Shown here: one piece after another, positions 58,552-64,000 of the stretch | How positions within the stretch are numbered: position 1 is the stretch's first letter | Layout of the letters: the number at the start of each line of letters is the position of its first letter | From: Pyrus communis | Lineage: Eukaryota; Streptophyta; Magnoliopsida; Rosales; Rosaceae | Direction: 5' to 3' | DNA length: 64,000 nucleotides | NCBI RefSeq assembly: GCF_963583255.1 | Contig: NC_084813.1 | Span: 21,508,002 to 21,572,001, forward strand | Translations under genes and position numbers: made by a program | The notes under the pieces: generated by a model | The model's database searches: none | What the model saw: only the letters and a program-made list of their open reading frames with translations | What the model was told of the DNA's origin: nothing

Positions 58552-58875
58552 TCCTTATCCGAGGTTGGAACAACCTTGATCGGAACAGATTATTGTATGT
58601 GCATGTTATATGTCCTCTCATACTCATTGTATGCATGTGGATCAACAATTAGATACACAAAATAAATGTGATTGTTGTATGCCTGATATTTTCTTATCCG
58701 AGGAATGAACAACCTTTGATCGGGAAAAATTATTGTATTTGCCTGTTATCTGTCCTCTCATGCTCATAGTATATGTGTGTGGATCAACAATTAGATACAC
58801 AAAGTAAATGTGATTGTTGTATGGCTGATATTTTCTTATCCGTGGTATGAACAACCTTTGATCAGAACGAAAATA
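58552..58875. repeat. Tandem repeat, period about 142 bases, 2.3 copies
   Basis: CTTATCCGAGG or CTTATCCGTGG starts at about 58554, 58694 and 58837. Each unit runs through TTATTGTAT, GTCCTCTCAT, GTGGATCAACAATTAGATAC and GATTGTTGTATG. Not coding; the mirrored open frames on both strands follow from the repeat. Confidence 0.85.
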
Positions 58876-58879
58876 TGAA

Positions 58880-60439
58880 GAATCAGAACGAAAAGCTGAA
58901 GCATATAAGTTCACCTTATTACAGATGACATTAATCAACAGAAAATGGACTGCAAGTTCAGCTCCATTGTACGTTGTATGCGAATCCCTCTGCATTATAA
59001 AACCCCAAAGTTCTAACACTGCAAAGTTCAGCGAGCGGTTTATACTTCACATTCGATGCAAGAAAAGAGCAGAAATACCAAAGCTGAAAAAGGATTCAAG
59101 CCAGATGACCAAAATTATAAGAAAATCAAGACAAAATGCGACATTCAAACAGCAAAGGGTACGTGCACAAAGTAGAGGTTTAGAAAGAGAAGCATCTTTG
59201 CAAATTAATGATGAAAGTAATGGCTGACACGAGTAGGGCATACCAGATTTTGGCCTATCCCAGTACCGAAGCATCAGTCTAGATCCTTCATATGATAGCC
59301 ATTCAAAGGGGAACACAGATTGATAACCCTATTCCTCGGGGTAGGGGCCTTCACCTCACAGTGGTCACACCCGCAGGACCAATAAGTCTCACAACTTCAG
59401 TACAGCTGCAACTTGCAGTACAAACTAGCCTTCTCTTTCACTATTTCAAAATCGATGGTGACTTTGTTCTTAACCATTGTTCATACATTCTTTGAGTTTT
59501 CCGTTATCCATTGTTCGTTTATACTTTATACAACAAGTAAAAATGATTACTACCCTTAAGACTACTACACTAACTCGAATGGGAACCTTCATATTTGTGC
59601 ATTTATGTAAGCTTGAAGATTATTAGCACTAGCAGTAAAAGCGATTAACCATAAAACACCCTGAAAATGAAATGACATGGAGGCGGAATGAGCACCACGA
59701 CAAGAAATTAATCTGGAAATATAATTCTTAGAATAGGTAAAACTTAGGAACCAATGTATTGAATATTACTCAGTTGAGTTGCTTGTTTCTAGAGTATATA
59801 CTATCCCCGTCTGGTTGAACCTTCGCTCTGCAATTTTATTATTTAGAAATCTTGAAGAGCCAGAGTTTCTAACATGTCTTGATGGGGATCACCTACAGTT
59901 CCGTTTTTCCTTTCTGGGGTGGGTGGTAGACCCCGTGAGGAAGATGAGCACAGCTTGTTTCGTTATTCGCTCTTTCAAAACATATGCAGGTTAATCAGAG
60001 GGTATGATTTTGACCTCTCATTCCTCCATAATAAAGCTACCTGAGGATCGACAGTTTTTATCAACTAACTTTTTGGTTTAATGGTACTTCTCTTCCAACT
60101 GGGAAAGTGGTTTTAAGAATCCAGATTGTTTATATTTCAATTAATCATTTATAGATCATCATTGTAAAAAAAAAATTAAAAATAAAAAAAAAAAGAAAAA
60201 AAAAAAAGACGTTTATTTGCAGTGAAAAAAATGGACGAATACGGTTCTGCGAAGAAATACTAAAATGACTATCATTTGATCCAACAGTTACAGGGTTTTC
60301 GGAATTGGGAGATTTTTTGTCAACATGATTTTGAAGAAAAACCTAAAAATAGACGATTATATCGTTAATATAAATTACAAAGTGAACTCTATAAAATAAA
60401 TACAAAAACATGTCTCCCGATCCTACCCTTTATCCATCC
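58880..60439. other. Intergenic, unresolved
   Basis: No gene was confirmed. On the minus strand near 59316-59240 there is a possible exon-like segment (FEWLSYEGSRLMLRYWDRPK) with a following GT, but I do not recognise the family. An A-rich stretch lies at 60165-60210. Confidence 0.3.
60002..60106 (+). repeat. Direct repeat flanking the SCAMP fragment, left copy
   Basis: GGTATGATTTTGACC, TTCCTCCA, TAAAGCTACCTGAGGAT and GGTACTTCTCTTCCAA are found again, diverged, at 61090-61190. The two copies enclose the SCAMP fragment. Confidence 0.6.
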
Positions 60440-61045
60440 AATGGATGTGAGTAACATTTGATGTTCAAGATGTCAAAATTAGCTACTTTTGTGCCCTGAT
60501 TTTCTTTTTGCAGGTCCACTTTGTGTTTTGCATTTATACTGCAATTGCTCCTACTAATGATGTGCAGTTTACAAGGCTCACTAATGGCTGCAGTTACATT
60601 CGTTATTTCGTTTAGTGAGGGAGGAGGCAGAAATACAAAATGAATAAGATATGCATCGTTCAAAATCATACTTGTCAGCCTAGCATTGCCTTAGCGGATA
60701 AGAATTTCAATACAATCGTAAAAACTTGACATGTTAGACTGCTCTGTGGTTTGATCTGGAAGTCTCTTCCTTTGAGTTGGTGACCCGATGAAGACTCAGA
60801 CTTGGTTTCTTCATTTCAGATACTTAACTTCATTGGATTTGGGTTGTACGCATGCGAAACGCTTCTCAGTATCTGGGTTATTCAGGTTCGACGATTAACA
60901 AACTTGCATTCTTCTCTTGCCCTTAACTCTGCGTTTCTTCCCCCTCTTAGGAGAAAGGAGAAACTTATTCTTTGTGTGTTGTATTTGCAGCGAGTATACA
61001 TGTATTTCCGAAGCAGAGGAAACATGTACACAATCTTTAGTCGAA
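60440..61045 (+). pseudogene. Partial genomic copy of the SCAMP gene (exons 9, 11, 12)
   Basis: Similarity to the SCAMP gene at 5.5-6.5 kb covers both introns and exons. There is intron 8 end plus exon 9 (GTGTTTTGCATTTATACTGCAATTGCTCCT, about 60525-60555), with the rest of exon 9 deleted. The first part of intron 9 follows to about 60700. Then comes a jump over exon 10 to intron 10 (TGGTTTGATCT...GAAGACTCAGACTT), exon 11 (60820-60885, [20 protein letters not shown]), intron 11, and the start of exon 12 (VYMYFRSRGN). It diverges after GCAGAGGAAA near 61020. Because introns are retained, it is DNA-level duplication and not a retrocopy. Confidence 0.9.
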
Positions 61046-61089
61046 GAGAATTTGCCCTACAACCAAAGGTATACTAACACCAACCTAAG

Positions 61090-61190
61090 GGTATGATTTT
61101 AAACGTTTGCTTTCCTCCAGACTAAAGCTACCTAAGGATTGACGATTTTTACCAACTTGCCCTTGTACTGGTGGTACTTCTCTTCCAAAT
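61090..61190 (+). repeat. Direct repeat flanking the SCAMP fragment, right copy
   Basis: Counterpart of 60002-60106: GGTATGATTTTAAACG, TTTCCTCCA, TAAAGCTACCTAAGGAT and GGTACTTCTCTTCCAA. Confidence 0.6.
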
Positions 61191-61279
61191 GTTGAAGGCG
61201 GTCCCAAGTCCAATTCCTGCCTCCCTCTTGACCAAAATCTATTCTTTCTATCAATTCCACAATATTCTACTTGAAAAAC

Positions 61280-61345
61280 GTTTTTTAGAAATACGATATT
61301 TTAGAAATACGAATAAAATGCGGTTTTTAGAAATACGATATTTTA
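61280..61345. repeat. Short tandem motif TTTAGAAATACGATAT
   Basis: TTTTTTAGAAATACGATAT occurs at about 61282 and 61325, with TTTTAGAAATACGAATA between them. A small local duplication. Confidence 0.7.
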
Positions 61346-61727
61346 TGTCCACCTTGTTTTTTTTTCAAGTGAGAGTTCATGTACGATTACTTGCTCAGTT
61401 GCTCTTGAAATGAAACATAGGAAAAAAAGCCACACACCTGGGTACTGACACAGAGATCACCAATGCATCCAACATATGCCATGTAGCCCAAGGGAACCGA
61501 TCAGATTCTTCTGCTCTGTCATCCACTCGGGCCAAAAGACGTTAGGAAAAACCTCTTTCAAGGGTCTGAAACATTTTATGTCAAAGTTTCTTCAATAAAT
61601 TGGATGATGCATTATACAAGGATTGCAGAATGAACACCAATCCTACATCTTTTGATGGTAAGCGATATATGATGCCATCTTTGAATTAGCCAAACAAAGT
61701 TTCTTAAAACTATAGATTTGCTAAGAC

Positions 61728-63689
61728 TTAACTGTCAAAGAGAGTTCGGAACTTCACTCGCCTTTTGACGCTACCCTTTCGGTCATACCCAATACCGATC
61801 TTACTATGCATCAACTTCATAGCTAAATCTGCATTGCCTGCTTTCCTCAAGGCATTGATTAGAACCGTTCGGATTCGTCCTGGTATTTCCCTACCTCTGT
61901 CCACAATTCCGTCGGCCAATTTGCAGGCTTCCTTGTAACGGCAAGCTTTGCACAGCACATTGATCATATCTTCAAAAGCTGTCTCAGGAATCACACCCAT
62001 TGGCGCTAGCTCATCCAAAATCTTGCAGGCTCGGGCCACCTTGCCTGAGAGACAAAGCCCAATAGAGAGGGCCCTGAAGGAAGCAACATTCGGTGTGATG
62101 CCCTTATCGATCATCATGTCCCAGAGCTTCAATGCCTCTTCATTTCTGTGCTCCTTAAAAAGTCCGCTGATGAGTATTGTGTATGTATAAACCGTCTGAT
62201 CACAACCTTCCTCTTCCATTTTCTTAAAGAGTGCTAATGCTTCATCAGCTTTTCCACATTTAGCCAGGGCATCGATAAGGGCATTATAGCAGTATGAATC
62301 CTGTGGACATCCCTTCACTACCATCTTTTCAAAGAGCCTTTCAGCCTCATCAAGCCTCCCTGCTTTTCCAAGACCATCGATTAGACTAGAATAAAACATA
62401 GCGTTAACTGCCATCCCCCTGCCTTCACAAAAAGCAAAGTACTCCATTGCCTCCTCCACTCTCCCACTCTTACATAATCCATTGACGATAACCCCGTAAG
62501 TGACCTCATCTGGTTCAACCCCGTCATTTTCCATCCTCTCGAAAAGCTTCATTGCAACCTCAATGCTCCCACATTTCACATATGAATCGATCAATGCTGT
62601 ATAGTTTGCCACATTGGCTTTACATCCCTTCCGAATCATATCTTCAAATACAGCATATCCTTCCATACATTTCCCACCTTTGCAAAGCCCGTTGATCACT
62701 AAACTATACGCATGAGGTGGAATTTCAAGTCCTTTCTCTTCCATTTCTTGGTAAAGACCCAAACACGAATCAACATCTCCTTCTGAATAACACCCCTGTA
62801 TTAAAGTCATGTAAGTAATCTTATCAGGTTCCACATTCCTCCCCTCCATAGCTCTGAACTTCTCCATTGCTTTCTGGGTTTTCCCTCCCTTACAATACCC
62901 TTTAATCATTGTATTATAAGTCACAATGTCCGGTGCAATTTTCCCGCCTTCCATAACCTCAAAAACCCGCTCAGCGGATTCAATAAACATCGAATTCACC
63001 AAACCATTCAGTAAAAAGTTATAAGTGTACAAACTAGGCTCAATCCCATTCTCCTTCATTCGACGCCAAACCCACAACAGCTCATCAACCATTCCAAGAC
63101 ATCCAAAGCTTTTAATCAAAGAATTTGCCGCCGATGAAGTCATCAAAAAGTTCATTTCTTTAAGCTTAACAAGTACACATCGAATACGGTCCAAATCACG
63201 ACACACAGATAAAAGTTCAATCAAAGATACATAGCAGTCAAGCTTATGATGATACTTCTTCTGGCTACCAGCCCAAGCAAAGAACCGCAAGGCGGTTTTG
63301 GGCTTCCCACGAAGCTCAGAAGATTTTAACACATACGAAACAAAATTAGGAGACAATTTGATCAAGAATGTGCGACAGTAAGAGTCTAAATTGGCCTCCA
63401 TTGTAGGAGACCCATCTAAAAGATTCACAATTTGAGCGACCCACGGAGATGGGTCAAAATTTTGTGTGTTCGATACTACATCAGAGACGTCATTGAAAGG
63501 TTCTACCCATTCGGGAGGAGGGAGAGAGTCGGTGAAAACCCACCTGGAATTTGAGCCGAAACTTGACGTACAGTGAGAATTTGAAGCTTTCGACGAAGAC
63601 CCTCCATGGATGTACGGACGGGGAGGTCTTGGAGGAAGAATACGGGCTGATGAGAGTGATAAGGGAGCTCTCAGTAGGTTTCTTCTCAT
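61728..63689 (-). CDS. Mitochondrial P-class PPR protein, At1g03560-like
   Basis: An intronless protein of 653 residues; the Arabidopsis protein is close to 660 as I recall it. The N-terminus MRRNLLRAPLSLSSARILPP is an Arg/Ser-rich presequence for mitochondria. A shared pre-repeat block (WVEPFNDVSDV, FAWAGSQKKYHHKLDCYVSL) precedes about thirteen 35-residue PPR repeats from residue 155 onward, such as TYNTMIKGYCKGGKTQKAM and TYGVIVNGLCKSGRVEEAM. The C-terminus GYDRKGSVKRRVKF is the family tail. P-class PPR proteins bind organellar transcripts; the specific target cannot be read here. The frame is intact, in contrast to the PPR gene at 1.8-4.8 kb. Confidence 0.95.
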   Translation of the reverse strand: MRRNLLRAPLSLSSARILPPRPPRPYIHGGSSSKASNSHCTSSFGSNSRWVFTDSLPPPEWVEPFNDVSDVVSNTQNFDPSPWVAQIVNLLDGSPTMEANLDSYCRTFLIKLSPNFVSYVLKSSELRGKPKTALRFFAWAGSQKKYHHKLDCYVSLIELLSVCRDLDRIRCVLVKLKEMNFLMTSSAANSLIKSFGCLGMVDELLWVWRRMKENGIEPSLYTYNFLLNGLVNSMFIESAERVFEVMEGGKIAPDIVTYNTMIKGYCKGGKTQKAMEKFRAMEGRNVEPDKITYMTLIQGCYSEGDVDSCLGLYQEMEEKGLEIPPHAYSLVINGLCKGGKCMEGYAVFEDMIRKGCKANVANYTALIDSYVKCGSIEVAMKLFERMENDGVEPDEVTYGVIVNGLCKSGRVEEAMEYFAFCEGRGMAVNAMFYSSLIDGLGKAGRLDEAERLFEKMVVKGCPQDSYCYNALIDALAKCGKADEALALFKKMEEEGCDQTVYTYTILISGLFKEHRNEEALKLWDMMIDKGITPNVASFRALSIGLCLSGKVARACKILDELAPMGVIPETAFEDMINVLCKACRYKEACKLADGIVDRGREIPGRIRTVLINALRKAGNADLAMKLMHSKIGIGYDRKGSVKRRVKFRTLFDS

Positions 63690-64000
63690 CAGGGTTTTGG
63701 GTGTTCTGTTCGCCTGTGTGCTCAGTCAGTCAAGCTCAAAGCCTGAAACGGTGAAATGGTTTATGCAGATTTTGTTTTTTTTGGGTCGTATTTTTTATTG
63801 GGCTTTTTGGTTAATTTTTTATTTTCAAACTTCTACTATTCATAAGGCCCAATTGGCAACATTGCTGGATTTTGTTTCTTGTCGTTTCTAACATTCCAAA
63901 TGGATCCTCAAGAACAAAACTAATTGAACAAAAACACAAAAAAAAAAGATTATCAAGTAAAAGTTGTCTACATCTCAATCAAGACTATAATTTGCTAAAC
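63690..64000. other. 5' flank of the PPR gene
   Basis: Short upstream sequence to the window edge. No further gene was seen. Confidence 0.4.

Noticed and set aside
59047..59316. Minus-strand exon-like segment FEWLSYEGSRLMLRYWDRPK
   Set aside because: Possible exon, but no family recognised and no partner exons found; not enough to call a gene.
1..64000. CRISPR arrays, bacterial operons, integrated virus genomes
   Set aside because: No regularly spaced short repeats, and all recognised genes are plant nuclear genes or plant retroelements.

Overview
The window reads as nuclear DNA of a dicot, most likely a rosaceous tree. The genes have many short introns, the introns and spacers are AT-rich, plant-only protein families are present (SCAMP, STRUBBELIG-receptor kinase, GH3, organellar PPR proteins), and miniature transposons are dense. 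The organism call is inferred from overall resemblance and was not tested. Gene models were spliced by hand from GT/GC-AG signals and family resemblance. They are firm where exons keep one reading frame across every junction.

Layout. 0.6-0.9 kb: a small Cys-pair protein (-). 1.8-4.8 kb: a long organellar P-class PPR protein of the At1g73710 type (-), broken by an apparent 2-base deletion. 5.5-8.6 kb: a 12-exon SCAMP gene (-). 8.96-10.4 kb: two TIR elements, one with a 9-bp target-site duplication (TSD). 11.8-17.3 kb: a 16-exon STRUBBELIG-receptor-family LRR pseudokinase (-). 17.3-35.7 kb: a gene-poor block dominated by a direct tandem duplication (copy A about 20.54-26.13 kb, copy B about 26.14-35.66 kb). 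Copy B holds a 5'-truncated LINE inserted inside a long fold-back element. 36.0-38.1 kb: mitochondrial lipoyl synthase (+) with a GC-AG intron. 38.8-41.0 kb: retroelement-like sequence and several MITEs. 41.3-42.2 kb: a probably N-myristoylated basic protein (+). 43.6-45.8 kb: a two-exon one-pass membrane protein (-). 46.7-47.6 kb: a decayed F-box gene (-). 51.0-51.2 kb: an orphan, frameshifted ANTH-domain exon (-). 52.1-55.0 kb: a 4-exon GH3 acyl-acid-amido synthetase (-). 55.5-58.9 kb: two MITEs, a Cassandra-type solo LTR carrying a 5S rRNA-like segment, a fold-back MITE and a tandem repeat. 60.4-61.0 kb: a broken partial genomic copy of the SCAMP gene (+). 61.7-63.7 kb: an intact PPR protein of the At1g03560 type (-).

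The genes do not form an operon-like or pathway cluster. Two PPR proteins and lipoyl synthase act in organelles. SCAMP and the ANTH remnant belong to membrane trafficking, SRF to surface signalling and GH3 to hormone or acyl-acid conjugation. I see no new multi-gene system. The unusual content is structural: nested and tandem repeat history, a broken PPR frame, a GC-AG intron in a catalytic-motif codon, and local gene fragments.
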